Positions 33,444 through 42,572 of a stretch of 64,000 nucleotides of DNA are shown here, in pieces (the first letter of the stretch is position 1; every line of letters begins with the position of its first letter). Below the pieces are notes generated by a model, which made no database searches, had not been told where the DNA came from, and saw only the letters and a list, made by a program, of their open reading frames with translations. The stretch is from JAWLGZ01 sp041690635 (GTDB taxonomy: Bacteria; Pseudomonadota; Gammaproteobacteria; Thiohalomonadales; Thiohalomonadaceae): NCBI GenBank assembly GCA_041690635.1, contig JAWLGZ010000005.1:350100-414099 (forward strand), written 5' to 3'. A program made the translations under genes and the position numbers.

Positions 33444-33503
33444 GTAGGAGCCCGGCCCCCCGGGCGAACCAAATGCCATTCGCCCGCAGGGGCGGGCTCC
33501 TAC
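33444..33503. repeat. REP-like palindrome, copy 2
   Basis: GTAGGAGCCCG at 33444-33454 pairs perfectly with CGGGCTCCTAC at 33493-33503; a second inner stem (CGGGCGAA with TTCGCCCG) lies inside. The left arm matches 3457-3483. The palindrome separates hemL from thiE. Confidence 0.8.
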
Positions 33504-33510
33504 GCCTAAT

Positions 33511-34125
33511 TCAGAACAGCGCCGCGAAGCCCGCGGCGGCGGCGCGGATGTCATCGGTGCCGAACAGGCCCGAGATCACCGCCAGGCAGTCGGCGCCGGC
33601 CGCCACCAGTGAGGCGCCATTTTCCGGTGTGATGCCGCCGATCGCAACCAGCGGCAGGTCGAGGCGGCGGCGCGCCGCGGTGAACAGGGCCGCGTCGGCG
33701 CGTACCGCGTCCGGTTTGACGGTGGAGGGGAAGCAGCTGCCGAAGGCGACGTAATCGGCGCCCTCTGTGGCAGCGTCGATGGCGCGATCCAGTTCGTTGT
33801 AACAGGAGATGCCGATGAGTGCGTCCGCTCCGAGTCGGGCGCGGGCGGGCGCGATGGCGCCGTCGTCGCGCCCCAGGTGCACCCCGTCGGCACCGCTCTC
33901 CGCCGCCAGTTCCACGTCGTCGTTGACGATGAGCGGTACGCCGGCCGGACGGCAGACGGCCAGCAGTGCCTTCACCTCTTCAAACCGGCGTCGGAGATCG
34001 GCCGATTTGTCCCGGTACTGCACCACCGCCGCGCCGCCCGCCACCGCTTCGCGCACCGCCGCAACCAGCCGGTCCCCGGGGGTGAGCGCCGCATCGGTGA
34101 CGGCATAGAGCCCGCGCAGTCTCAC
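33511..34125 (-). CDS. thiE: Thiamine phosphate synthase
   Basis: 204 residues. ThiE joins HMP-PP and thiazole phosphate. Motifs: LYAVTDAALTPGDRLVAAVREAVAGGAAVVQYRDKSAD, PLIVNDDVELAAESGADGVHLGRDD, IGISCYNELDRAIDAATEGADYVAFGSCFPSTVK and VAIGGITPENGASLVAAGADCLAVISGLF. Its start overlaps the thiD stop (ATGA, 34122-34125), and no TPP riboswitch is seen ahead of thiD. Confidence 0.95.
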   Translation of the reverse strand: MRLRGLYAVTDAALTPGDRLVAAVREAVAGGAAVVQYRDKSADLRRRFEEVKALLAVCRPAGVPLIVNDDVELAAESGADGVHLGRDDGAIAPARARLGADALIGISCYNELDRAIDAATEGADYVAFGSCFPSTVKPDAVRADAALFTAARRRLDLPLVAIGGITPENGASLVAAGADCLAVISGLFGTDDIRAAAAGFAALF

Positions 34126-34937
34126 GCCTCCGGTTCCTCCTCGTCTTCGCGGGCCCAGAACAGGCGGTTGGGCAGCAGCTGGCCCATGCCGACCCGGTAG
34201 CCGTTGCGCAGGCTCTCCCAGGTGTACTCCTGCGCCTCGTTGATGGCGGAGAAGGGCTCGAGGCCCTGGGCGAGCAGGCCGGCGATGGCGGCGGAGAGGG
34301 TGCAGCCGGAGCCGTGATAGCTGTAGGGCAGCCGCTCCCAGGAGAACACCTCGAGACGGCGCATGTTGCCGTAGAGGGTGTTGTCCACGGTGCGGGTCTT
34401 TTCGTGGGTGCCGGTGATGAGGACCAGTTCGCAGCCGGCGGCGAGCAGCTCCTGGCCGCAGGCGTCGAGGTTGTCCGCCTCGGGGCAGAGCCGGCGCGCC
34501 TCCTCGCTGTTGGGGGTGAGCACCGTGGTGTGGGGGAACAGCAGCTCGGCCATCGCCGCCTGCAGATCCTCGTCAGCCAGCTCACCGCCCCCGCCCGCGG
34601 AGAGCACCGGGTCGAGGACCACCGGGATTTCCGGGTAGTCGGTGAGCAGCGTGTGGATCACCTCGACGTTGCCGACGCTGCCGATCATGCCGATCTTGAA
34701 CACCGCAATGGGCATGTCCTCCAGCACCGCGCGCGCCTGCTCGACGATCAGCGTCGATGCAACCGGCTCGAAGCGCATCAGGTGCCGGGTATCCTGGACC
34801 GTGATGGCGGTCAGCACGGGCGCCGCCTGGCTGCCCATGCTGGCGATCGCCTCGATATCGGCCTGGATACCGGCACCGCCGGTGGCGTCCAGGCCGGCGA
34901 AGGTCATTACAACGGGCAGGGTGTGGGTGTGGGGCAT
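34122..34937 (-). CDS. thiD: Hydroxymethylpyrimidine/phosphomethylpyrimidine kinase
   Basis: 271 residues. Phosphorylates HMP and HMP-P for thiamine synthesis. Conserved parts: VMTFAGLDATGGAGIQADIEAIASMGSQAAPVLTAITVQDT, VVLDPVLSAGGGGEL, LLFPHTTVLTPNSEEARRL and YHGSGCTLSAAIAGLLAQG. First gene of the thiD-thiE-hemL run. The leader (34938-34990) is too short for a THI-box riboswitch. Confidence 0.95.
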   Translation of the reverse strand: MPHTHTLPVVMTFAGLDATGGAGIQADIEAIASMGSQAAPVLTAITVQDTRHLMRFEPVASTLIVEQARAVLEDMPIAVFKIGMIGSVGNVEVIHTLLTDYPEIPVVLDPVLSAGGGGELADEDLQAAMAELLFPHTTVLTPNSEEARRLCPEADNLDACGQELLAAGCELVLITGTHEKTRTVDNTLYGNMRRLEVFSWERLPYSYHGSGCTLSAAIAGLLAQGLEPFSAINEAQEYTWESLRNGYRVGMGQLLPNRLFWAREDEEEPEA

Positions 34938-35086
34938 GGTTGCCTCCGCAGCGGAGTCGGACAGATTCTATCCCGGTTTTCCTCAAGACCGGACCATTCG
35001 GTGAGGTATTCCGGCAGGATTGATGTCTATGTCTAAGGATTGCACACGCCTGGCCGCATGGTCCGGTGCCGTGCGCAGGGCCGAAC

Positions 35087-35329
35087 CTACCGGCCGGTTG
35101 GCGGGAGGGTGTCTGTGGCCAGGATCTGCTCGAACAGCGCCCAGCTCTCCCGCGCCTCGTCGGCCGTGACCTTTCGGGTGGCGTAGCCGAGGTGGACGGT
35201 CACGAAGTCCCCAATTGTGATCGACTCCGGGAACATCAGCAGGCTGGCCTCCCGTTCGGTCCCGAAGGCGGTACAGCGGGCGACCGCACCGTCGATGGCG
35301 ATCACTTCCATGGGGATGCCGAGGCACAT
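35087..35329 (-). CDS. hypC: Hydrogenase maturation chaperone HypC
   Basis: 80 residues. HypC delivers the Fe(CN)2CO unit to the large subunit precursor; its N-terminal Cys is essential. MCLGIPMEVIAIDGAVARC and SLLMFPESITIGDFVTVHLGYATRKVTADEARE are the family signatures. The start is ATG 35329, giving the invariant M-C-L-G-I-P; the longer upstream frame overlaps hupD on the other strand. It diverges from the hydrogenase operon. It could equally be the HupF-type paralogue. No hypABDEF are seen here. Confidence 0.92.
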   Translation of the reverse strand: MCLGIPMEVIAIDGAVARCTAFGTEREASLLMFPESITIGDFVTVHLGYATRKVTADEARESWALFEQILATDTLPPTGR

Positions 35330-35443
35330 GGAGCGCAGTATAGGGACAAAGGTATGGACTCGTAAGCCCTTACTGATATAGCGTCTAATTGCAAGATAAT
35401 GCAGCGCCGTACGACAGCGTCGGCGGGTGGATTCGGGGGTGAC

Positions 35444-35905
35444 GTGCAAACGCTTGTACTCGGGATTGGTAACACCCTGCTGAGCGACGAGGGCGTCGGT
35501 GTGCATGTTGTCCGGCGACTGCAGACGACGCCCGTTGACGCGGTTCGCTATCTTGATGGCGGCACCCTCGGGCTGTCTCTCACCGCGTACATGGCCGATG
35601 CCGAATCCCTGATTGTGGTCGATGCCGCCGAACTGAAGGCGGCGGCCGGCAGCGTGCAGGTGTTTGAGGATGCGGCGATGGACCACTATCTGAAGGCGGG
35701 GGGGCGCCGCAGTGTGCATGAGGTGGGACTCATCGACCTGCTCGCGGCTATCAGCCTCGCCGGGGAACTGCCGACCCGCCGCGCCCTTATCGGTATTCAG
35801 CCCGGCTCGCTCGACTGGGGCGATTCTCCCAGCCCACGGGTCGCTGCCGCCATACCGCACGCCTGCCGTGCAGTCTCCGAACTGATCGAACGGTGGGCCG
35901 CATGA
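35444..35905 (+). CDS. [NiFe] hydrogenase maturation protease (HupD/HyaD family)
   Basis: 153 residues from GTG 35444 (GGGGG seven bases upstream, first conserved residues VQTLVLGIGNTLLSDEGVGVHVV); an ATG at 35399 would add 15 non-conserved residues. The Ni-binding residues of the family are present: Glu in SDEGVGV, Asp in VVDAAEL and His in GRRSVHEVGL. It removes the C-terminal peptide of the large subunit once Ni is inserted, the last gene of this operon being its substrate. Overlaps hupH by ATGA. Confidence 0.87.
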   Translation: MQTLVLGIGNTLLSDEGVGVHVVRRLQTTPVDAVRYLDGGTLGLSLTAYMADAESLIVVDAAELKAAAGSVQVFEDAAMDHYLKAGGRRSVHEVGLIDLLAAISLAGELPTRRALIGIQPGSLDWGDSPSPRVAAAIPHACRAVSELIERWAA

Positions 35906-36354
35906 ACCGTCTCGACTCCATCCCGGTCAATGCCGTGCCCCATGGCGCGGTGAAGCACGCCGACGGCAATGCGCGCGCCATCCTGCAGCAGATTGCACAG
36001 ATGCTGGAAACGCTCCTCACGACCGGTGAGACCGGCAGCATCGATCTGCATGCCCTCCCGCTCTCCCCGGCCGATCGCACTTTCCTGTCCGAATCGCTCG
36101 GCACCGGCGAAGTGCAGGCGGAGGTGGAGGCGCTGGGAAAAAGCCGGGCGGTGGAGACCGGCATCTCCGGGGTGTGGTGGATCGTTCACCACAATGCGGA
36201 CGGTGACGTGATCGGCGAATTCGTGGAGGTGGCGTTCTGTCCGGAGATCCTGCTCACGCCGGTCGAGGATGTGCGCGACGGGCTGGATGCACTGCGGGCC
36301 CGGCTCTTCGTGGCCGGACGGAATCTGGCAGGCCACGGGGAAGACCATGAGTGA
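35902..36354 (+). CDS. Hydrogenase expression/formation protein HupH/HyaF family
   Basis: 150 residues. The C-terminal two-thirds match the HupH C-terminal conserved region: ILQQIAQMLETLLTTGETGSIDLHALPLSPADRTFL, GKSRAVETGISGVWWIVHHN and EVAFCPEILLTPVEDV. ATG overlaps the protease stop, and its stop overlaps the hynS start by 8 bases. Reported roles of HupH/HyaF concern assembly of the small subunit or operation under oxygen; which applies here is unknown. Confidence 0.85.
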   Translation: MNRLDSIPVNAVPHGAVKHADGNARAILQQIAQMLETLLTTGETGSIDLHALPLSPADRTFLSESLGTGEVQAEVEALGKSRAVETGISGVWWIVHHNADGDVIGEFVEVAFCPEILLTPVEDVRDGLDALRARLFVAGRNLAGHGEDHE

Positions 36355-37432
36355 CGATACCCTTTCGGACTACCTGAAGGCGCGCGGCATCAGTCGGCGC
36401 GGATTCCTCAAGTTCTGCGCGGCGACCGCCTCCATGCTGGCCCTGCCGCCCGCGGCGGGCAGCGCCATTGCCGCGGCGCTTGCCAGCGCACGCCGGCCGT
36501 CGGTGATCTGGCTTTCGTTCCAGGAGTGCACCGGCTGCACCGAGGCGATCACCCGCTCCCACTCGCCGAGCCTGGAGAGCCTCATCTTCGACGCCATCTC
36601 CCTCGACTATCACCACACGCTGCAGGCGGCCTCGGGCGATGCCGCCGAGGCGTCGCGCCACCAGGCGATGGAGCAGAATCGAGGCAACTACCTGGTGGTG
36701 GTGGACGGTTCCATTCCGGTGAAGGACGGCGGCGTCTACTCCACCATCGCCGGCCGCACCAACCTCGATATTTTGAAGGAGACGGCGGCGGGCGCCGCCG
36801 CCATCATCAGTGTCGGCACCTGCGCCGCCTTCGGCGGACTGCCGGAGGCGCAGCCAAACCCGACCGGTGCCGTGCCGGTCTCCGCCATCATCAAGGACAA
36901 GCCGATCATCAACGTACCCGGCTGTCCCCCTATCCCGGTGGTGATGACCGGGGTGCTGGCCCACTACCTCACCTTCGGCAGTGTGCCCGAGCTGGATTCA
37001 CTGAATCGGCCGCGGGCGTTCTACGGTGACTACATCCACGACCGCTGCTACCGCCGCCCGTATTACGACCAGGGCAAGTTCGCCAGGAGTTTCGATGACG
37101 AGGGGGCGCGCAGTGGATGGTGCCTCTATGAGCTGGGCTGCCGCGGCCCCACCACCCGCAGCGTCTGCGCCACCACCAAATGGAATCAGGGCACCAGCTT
37201 CCCCATCCAGTCCGGGCACGGCTGCATCGGCTGTACCGAACCGCGCTTCTGGGATACCGGCGCCTTCTACAAGGCGATCTCGGCGCCGATCGGACCGGTG
37301 GGGACCGCCGCCGCCGTGGGTCTCGCCGCCGGCGCGGCGGTCGGCGCCGGCATGGCGCTGCGTAACCGTGCCGCCAAAAAGCGGGCGAAAGAGGGGCACC
37401 GGACCATCACCACCGACGATCTGGAGAAGTAG
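36347..37432 (+). CDS. hynS: [NiFe] hydrogenase small subunit
   Basis: 361 residues. A Tat signal (SRRGFLKFCAATASMLALP) sends the folded dimer to the periplasm. ECTGCTEAITRSHSP binds the proximal [4Fe-4S]; CYRRPYYDQGKFARSF, CLYELGCRGPTTRSVC and CIGCTEPRFWDTG provide the distal and medial clusters. The Ala/Gly-rich stretch after GPVGTAAAVGLAAGAAVGAG is the C-terminal membrane anchor and is followed by a charged tail. ATG 36347 is inside hupH. Passes electrons from the large subunit to the Isp1/Isp2 module. Confidence 0.94.
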   Translation: MSDDTLSDYLKARGISRRGFLKFCAATASMLALPPAAGSAIAAALASARRPSVIWLSFQECTGCTEAITRSHSPSLESLIFDAISLDYHHTLQAASGDAAEASRHQAMEQNRGNYLVVVDGSIPVKDGGVYSTIAGRTNLDILKETAAGAAAIISVGTCAAFGGLPEAQPNPTGAVPVSAIIKDKPIINVPGCPPIPVVMTGVLAHYLTFGSVPELDSLNRPRAFYGDYIHDRCYRRPYYDQGKFARSFDDEGARSGWCLYELGCRGPTTRSVCATTKWNQGTSFPIQSGHGCIGCTEPRFWDTGAFYKAISAPIGPVGTAAAVGLAAGAAVGAGMALRNRAAKKRAKEGHRTITTDDLEK

Positions 37433-37433
37433 C

Positions 37434-38093
37434 ATGGGCGAAGTCGACTTTCTCCTCTGGGTGCGTGGGCCGGGCCTGACCATCGCGGTGGCGATCTTCC
37501 TGCTCGGCTGCGTGCTGCGTGTGTTCGAGATCTACACACTCGGCCGCACGCCGGATCTCTCCGCGCCACGGGAGAATCGGCCCGGCTCCGGCTGGCGTAC
37601 CATCGTGACCCGATCGGTGCCGAGCGGGGAGAAGGTGAAGCGGTCGGCGGGGGTGCTGGTGCCCGGTTACCTCTTCCATATCGGTTTTTTCGTCTGCCTC
37701 TTCTTTTTCGTCCCGCATATCGAACTGATTCGCGGCGTGGTCGGCATCGGCTGGCCGGGGCTGCCCACACCGGTGATCGACCTGTTTGCCGTCATCACCC
37801 TCATCGCGCTGCTGGTGACCCTTGCCACCCGCCTTCTGAATCCGGTGCGGCGGTACCTGTCGACCCTGGACGACTGGGCCGGCTGGACACTCACCTTCCT
37901 GCCGGTGCTGACCGGCTGGATGGCCTACCACCACCTGCTGTTCTCCTATACCACCATGCTGGCGCTGCACATTCTGACCGCCGAGCTGCTGCTGATCGCC
38001 CTGCCGTTTACCAAACTGGCGCACTTCATCACGCTGTTCGTCTCCCGCTGGTACAACGGCGAGGCGTTTGCCCGCAAAGGGGTGGCCTCATGA
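37434..38093 (+). CDS. isp1: Isp1, cytochrome b-type hydrogenase membrane subunit
   Basis: 219 residues, NarI-like, with five membrane helices (about residues 12-30, 68-92, 105-128, 147-166, 172-195). His residues in helix regions (FHIGFFVCLFFFVPHIELI, YHHLLFSYTTMLALHILTAELLLIALPFTKLAH) fit two haem b sites. It follows hynS by one base and overlaps isp2 (ATGA). In group 1e hydrogenases Isp1 and Isp2 sit between the small and large subunit genes, as here, and carry electrons to the cytoplasmic side or to quinone. Confidence 0.88.
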   Translation: MGEVDFLLWVRGPGLTIAVAIFLLGCVLRVFEIYTLGRTPDLSAPRENRPGSGWRTIVTRSVPSGEKVKRSAGVLVPGYLFHIGFFVCLFFFVPHIELIRGVVGIGWPGLPTPVIDLFAVITLIALLVTLATRLLNPVRRYLSTLDDWAGWTLTFLPVLTGWMAYHHLLFSYTTMLALHILTAELLLIALPFTKLAHFITLFVSRWYNGEAFARKGVAS

Positions 38094-39361
38094 GCGCATC
38101 CCTCGAGCGTGGACTGAACGCACTGCGGGAGGTGATCGACGCGCCGACGGCGAGTTATCTGGCGAGCTGTGTCCGCTGCGGCCTGTGTGCGGACGCCTGC
38201 GCCTTCTATACGGAGACCGGCGACCCGCGCTACACGCCCATCCACAAGCTGGAGCCGTTGCGCCGGTTGTGGCGGCAGGAGTTCACCCTGCTCGGCCGCG
38301 TGGGGCGCCTGCTTGGACTCTCCCGGCCGGTCACCGATACAGAGCTGGCTGCTTGGAGCGAACTCGCCTACGACGGTTGCACCCTGTGCGGGCGCTGCTC
38401 GCTGGTCTGTCCCATGGGCAACGACATCGCCTACATGATCCGCCGTTTCCGGGAGGGGCTGGCCGCGGCGGGCCATGCGCCGCCGGGGGTGATCGGTGCC
38501 GTCCGGCGCACGCTGGAGCAGGGCAGCCCGATGGGGGTGAAGCTGCAGACCCTGCAGGCCCAGATCAGGCGGCAGGAGGCGGAGACCGGACTCACCATTC
38601 CCGTCGACGTGGAAGGGGCCGACTACCTGGCACTCCTCTCCTCCATGGAGATTGTGAACTACCCGGAATATCTCGGTGCGCTGGCCCGAATCTTCGATCG
38701 GGCCGGCGTGAGCTGGACCCTCTCCTCGGAGGCGTTCGAGGCGACCAACAGCGGCATTCAGATCGGCGTCACCGACCTGGCGCGCGAGATCGTCCTGCGC
38801 ATCGTCAACGCCGCGGAAAAGCTGAAGGTGAAGCAGGTGATCAGCCCCGAGTGCGGCCACGCCTTCACCGCCCTGCGTTTCGAGGGACCGAATCTCATCG
38901 GCCGCCCCTACGGGTTCGGCGTGGTGCACATTCTGGAGCTGCTGGACCAGCTGCACGCCGAGGGACGCCTGGAACTCGACGGCAAGCGGGATGGCACGCC
39001 ACTGACCTATCACGATCCCTGCCAGATCGCCCGGCGCGGCGGCGTCATCGATCAACCGCGCCGGCTGCTCGCGGAACTGGCGGCGGACTTCCGTGAAATG
39101 CACGAGAGCGGAAAGATGAACTGGTGCTGCGGCGGCGGTGGCGGCGTCAGCGCCAACGAGCGGGCCGAACCGATCAAGCTCAAGGCCTTCGGGGTGAAGA
39201 AACGGCAGATCGAGGAGCTGGGGGTACCCAAGCTGGTCACCGCCTGCGCCAATTGCCGCATCACCCTGGAGGAGGGGCTTGAGCACTACAACATGAACCT
39301 GGAGGTGGTCGGGCTGACCGAGATGGTGGCCGAACATCTGGCAGGGGAGAGCAAGGAATGA
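38090..39361 (+). CDS. isp2: Isp2, HdrD-like iron-sulfur protein of the hydrogenase
   Basis: 423 residues, soluble. Two [4Fe-4S] motifs near the N-terminus (CVRCGLCADAC and CTLCGRCSLVCPMG), then a heterodisulfide reductase D-like part with a C-terminal CCG motif (NWCCGGGGGVSANERAEPIK). An earlier Cys-rich motif (SPECGHAF) is less regular. It overlaps isp1 and hynL by ATGA. By analogy with DsrK/HdrD it may link the hydrogenase to a sulfur compound or quinone; the electron acceptor is not known. Confidence 0.87.
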   Translation: MSASLERGLNALREVIDAPTASYLASCVRCGLCADACAFYTETGDPRYTPIHKLEPLRRLWRQEFTLLGRVGRLLGLSRPVTDTELAAWSELAYDGCTLCGRCSLVCPMGNDIAYMIRRFREGLAAAGHAPPGVIGAVRRTLEQGSPMGVKLQTLQAQIRRQEAETGLTIPVDVEGADYLALLSSMEIVNYPEYLGALARIFDRAGVSWTLSSEAFEATNSGIQIGVTDLAREIVLRIVNAAEKLKVKQVISPECGHAFTALRFEGPNLIGRPYGFGVVHILELLDQLHAEGRLELDGKRDGTPLTYHDPCQIARRGGVIDQPRRLLAELAADFREMHESGKMNWCCGGGGGVSANERAEPIKLKAFGVKKRQIEELGVPKLVTACANCRITLEEGLEHYNMNLEVVGLTEMVAEHLAGESKE

Positions 39362-41136
39362 GCAAGCGAGTCGTCGTCGACCCCATCACCCGTATCGAGG
39401 GCCATCTGCGCATCGAGGCGGAGACCGACAGCAGCGGCACCATCACCGACGCATTCAGCTCCGGCACCATGGTGCGCGGCATCGAGATCATCCTGCAGGG
39501 ACGCGACCCGCGCGACGCCTGGGCCTTCGCCCAGCGCATCTGCGGTGTCTGCACCCTGGTTCACGGTATCGCCTCGGTGCGCGCGGTGGAGAATGCCCTC
39601 GACTACCCGATTCCGCCCAATGCACAGCTCATCCGCAACCTGATGATCGCGGCGCAGTTCGTCCACGACCACGTTATGCACTTCTACCACCTGCATGCGC
39701 TCGACTGGGTGGATGTGGTCTCCGCCCTGAAGGCGGATCCGAAGGAGACCTCGGAACTGGCGCAGTCGATCAGCCGCTACGCCAAATCCTCGCCCGGCTA
39801 CTTCGCCGACGTGCAGAAGCGGGTGAAGCAGTTCGTGGAGTCGGGGCAGCTCGGCATCTTCTCCAACGGCTACTGGGGCCACCCCGCCTACAAGTTGCCG
39901 CCGGCGGCCAATCTGCTCGCGGTGGCGCACTACCTGGAGGCGCTCGCCTGGCAGCGGGAGGTGGTCAAGCTGCACACCATCTTCGGCGGCAAGAATCCAC
40001 ACCCCCACTTCCTGGTGGGCGGTGCGCCGTCGGCGATCAGCGTCGACTTGCAGGGCGCCGGCGGCGGCGGCCGGGGGGAGACCCGCCGCCAGCGACAGGG
40101 GCAGAGCGGCACGGCACTGGACATGATCGGCCTGCAGAAGGTGAAGGATGTCATCGAACAGATGCAGGTGTTCGTGGATCAGGTCTATCTGCCGGACACG
40201 CTGGCCATCGCCGGCTTCTACAAGGAGTGGTTCCGCCAGGGCGAGGGGCTCGGCAACTTCCTGACCTACGGCGATCTCCCGGCAGCCGGCATGGATGACC
40301 CGTCCCGGTTCCTCATCCCGGCCGGTGTGATCCTCGACCGCGACCTGACGCGCGTCCATCCGGTGGACCTGAACGACCCGGAGCAGATCCAGGAGTTCGT
40401 CAGCCACGCCTGGTACGACTACAGTGGCGGCAAGGAGACCGGTCTGCACCCCTACGCCGGTGAAACCAATCTGAACTACAGCGGGCCGAAACCGCCTTAC
40501 GAACAGCTTGACGTGAGCGGCAGTTACTCCTGGCTGAAATCACCGCGCTGGCGCGGCAAGCCGGTGGAGGTGGGGCCGCTCGCCCGTGTGCTGATGCTCT
40601 ACGCCAGCGGCCACGAGCAGACCCGCGAACTGGCCGGGCGTGCGCTGCGCGCACTGGACCTGCCGGTCGAGGCGCTCTTCTCCACCATGGGGCGCACCGC
40701 CGCGCGCACCCTGGAGACCAAGATCTACGTGGACGCCATGCGCGGCTGGTACGACCACTTGGTGGCCAACATCCGCGGCGGCGATCTGCGCACCTTTAAC
40801 GAGGCGAAGTGGGAACCCTCCACCTGGCCAAGACAGTGCCAAGGGGTCGGCTTCATGGAGGCGCCGCGCGGTGCGCTGGCCCACTGGGTGGTCATCGAAA
40901 ACGAAAAGATCGCCAACTACCAGGCGGTGGTACCGAGCACCTGGAACGCCGGTCCCCGCGACGGCGCCGGTCAGGCGGGCGCCTACGAGGCGGGCCTCAA
41001 GGGGCACGCCCTCCACGATCCGAAACAGCCGCTGGAGATCCTGCGCACCATCCACAGTTTCGATCCCTGTCTCGCCTGCGCCGTCCACGTCACCGATCCG
41101 GAGGGCGAGGAACTGGTGCAGGTGAAGGTGCGATAA
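39358..41136 (+). CDS. hynL: [NiFe] hydrogenase large subunit
   Basis: 592 residues. The NiFe site ligands are in RICGVCTLVHGIAS (N-terminal pair) and DPCLACAVH (C-terminal pair). Cleavage after that His would remove 15 residues (VTDPEGEELVQVKVR), the substrate of the protease at 35444. Other family parts: DPITRIEGHLRIE, HPHFLVGGAPSA, and ESMEAPRGALAHW-like residues (here GFMEAPRGALAHWVVIENEKIANYQAVVPSTWNAGPRD). The gene order hynS-isp1-isp2-hynL and the presence of a Tat signal only on hynS fit a periplasmic group 1e enzyme that oxidises H2. Confidence 0.95.
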   Translation: MSKRVVVDPITRIEGHLRIEAETDSSGTITDAFSSGTMVRGIEIILQGRDPRDAWAFAQRICGVCTLVHGIASVRAVENALDYPIPPNAQLIRNLMIAAQFVHDHVMHFYHLHALDWVDVVSALKADPKETSELAQSISRYAKSSPGYFADVQKRVKQFVESGQLGIFSNGYWGHPAYKLPPAANLLAVAHYLEALAWQREVVKLHTIFGGKNPHPHFLVGGAPSAISVDLQGAGGGGRGETRRQRQGQSGTALDMIGLQKVKDVIEQMQVFVDQVYLPDTLAIAGFYKEWFRQGEGLGNFLTYGDLPAAGMDDPSRFLIPAGVILDRDLTRVHPVDLNDPEQIQEFVSHAWYDYSGGKETGLHPYAGETNLNYSGPKPPYEQLDVSGSYSWLKSPRWRGKPVEVGPLARVLMLYASGHEQTRELAGRALRALDLPVEALFSTMGRTAARTLETKIYVDAMRGWYDHLVANIRGGDLRTFNEAKWEPSTWPRQCQGVGFMEAPRGALAHWVVIENEKIANYQAVVPSTWNAGPRDGAGQAGAYEAGLKGHALHDPKQPLEILRTIHSFDPCLACAVHVTDPEGEELVQVKVR

Positions 41137-41202
41137 CCACCTGCCGCCCGCCAGGACGCAAAGGGCCCCCCTGTCCGCACCCCGGGGTGTTCCGGCAATG
41201 GT

Positions 41203-41215
41203 GTTATGTTATAAC
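41203..41215 (+). promoter_or_regulatory. Zur-box-like operator, site 1
   Basis: GTTATGTTATAAC, a near-perfect inverted repeat, sits 31 bp before the ZrgA-like start. It differs from the site in the zur-znuA gap by only two central bases and has the GTTATA..ATAAC form of gammaproteobacterial Zur boxes. Confidence 0.75.
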
Positions 41216-41245
41216 GTCGAGATCCAAATTCCCGGAGTCAGGTTC

Positions 41246-41818
41246 ATGAGTATCCCTCTTCGCAGCAGTCTGTGCATTGCCCTGTGTGGCGCAGTCACGG
41301 CGCTCGCCGCTCAGGCCGACGAGCACCACCGGGAGCACGGTGCCCACACCCACGGCCTGGGCACGCTCAACGTGGTGCGGGACGGGGCGGAACTGGAGAT
41401 CGAGTTGATCGCGCCGGCGGCAAACCTGCTCGGGTTCGAGTACGCGCCGCGCACCGAAGCCGAACGGGAGGCGTTGCGGCGGGCGGTCGAACAACTCCAC
41501 CGGGATGCTGAGCTGTTTGAACTGCCGGCGGCCGCCGGTTGCAGATCGGAAGGGGTGGCGATCCACTCGGCGCTGCTGGAGGCGCACGGGGCGGAAGAGC
41601 ACGGCCCGGACCATGATCACCGCCACGAGGGTGAAGCCCACGCCGATTTCGAGATTCACTACGCCTTCCGTTGCGACACTCCGGCGCAACTCGATAGAGT
41701 AACGGTCCGGCTGTTCGAGTCGTTCCCGGCCACCGAGACGCTGGAGGTCCAACTGGTGGGCCCGACGGGGCAGCACCGCACCAGGCTGACGGCACACGAC
41801 AACCTTCTCACTTTTTGA
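41246..41818 (+). CDS. DUF2796 periplasmic protein, ZrgA-like zinc-binding
   Basis: 190 residues with a signal peptide (MSIPLRSSLCIALCGAVTALAAQA). The mature N-terminus DEHHREHGAHTHGLGTLNVVRDG and a His/Glu-rich loop (HGAEEHGPDHDHRHEGEAHADFEIHYAF) are features of DUF2796. In Vibrio cholerae a protein of this family, ZrgA, is the periplasmic component of a second zinc-uptake system (ZrgABCDE). A Zur-like box precedes the gene, and ABC transporter genes and a DUF3299 gene follow, so the same role is likely. Confidence 0.85.
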   Translation: MSIPLRSSLCIALCGAVTALAAQADEHHREHGAHTHGLGTLNVVRDGAELEIELIAPAANLLGFEYAPRTEAEREALRRAVEQLHRDAELFELPAAAGCRSEGVAIHSALLEAHGAEEHGPDHDHRHEGEAHADFEIHYAFRCDTPAQLDRVTVRLFESFPATETLEVQLVGPTGQHRTRLTAHDNLLTF

Positions 41819-41831
41819 TTGGCCAGATTCC

Positions 41832-42564
<733 letters not shown>

Positions 42565-42572
<8 letters not shown>

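Noticed and set aside
34938..35086. TPP riboswitch ahead of thiD-thiE.
   Set aside because: I found no THI-box (CUGAGA ... ACCUGAUC type) signature in this gap.
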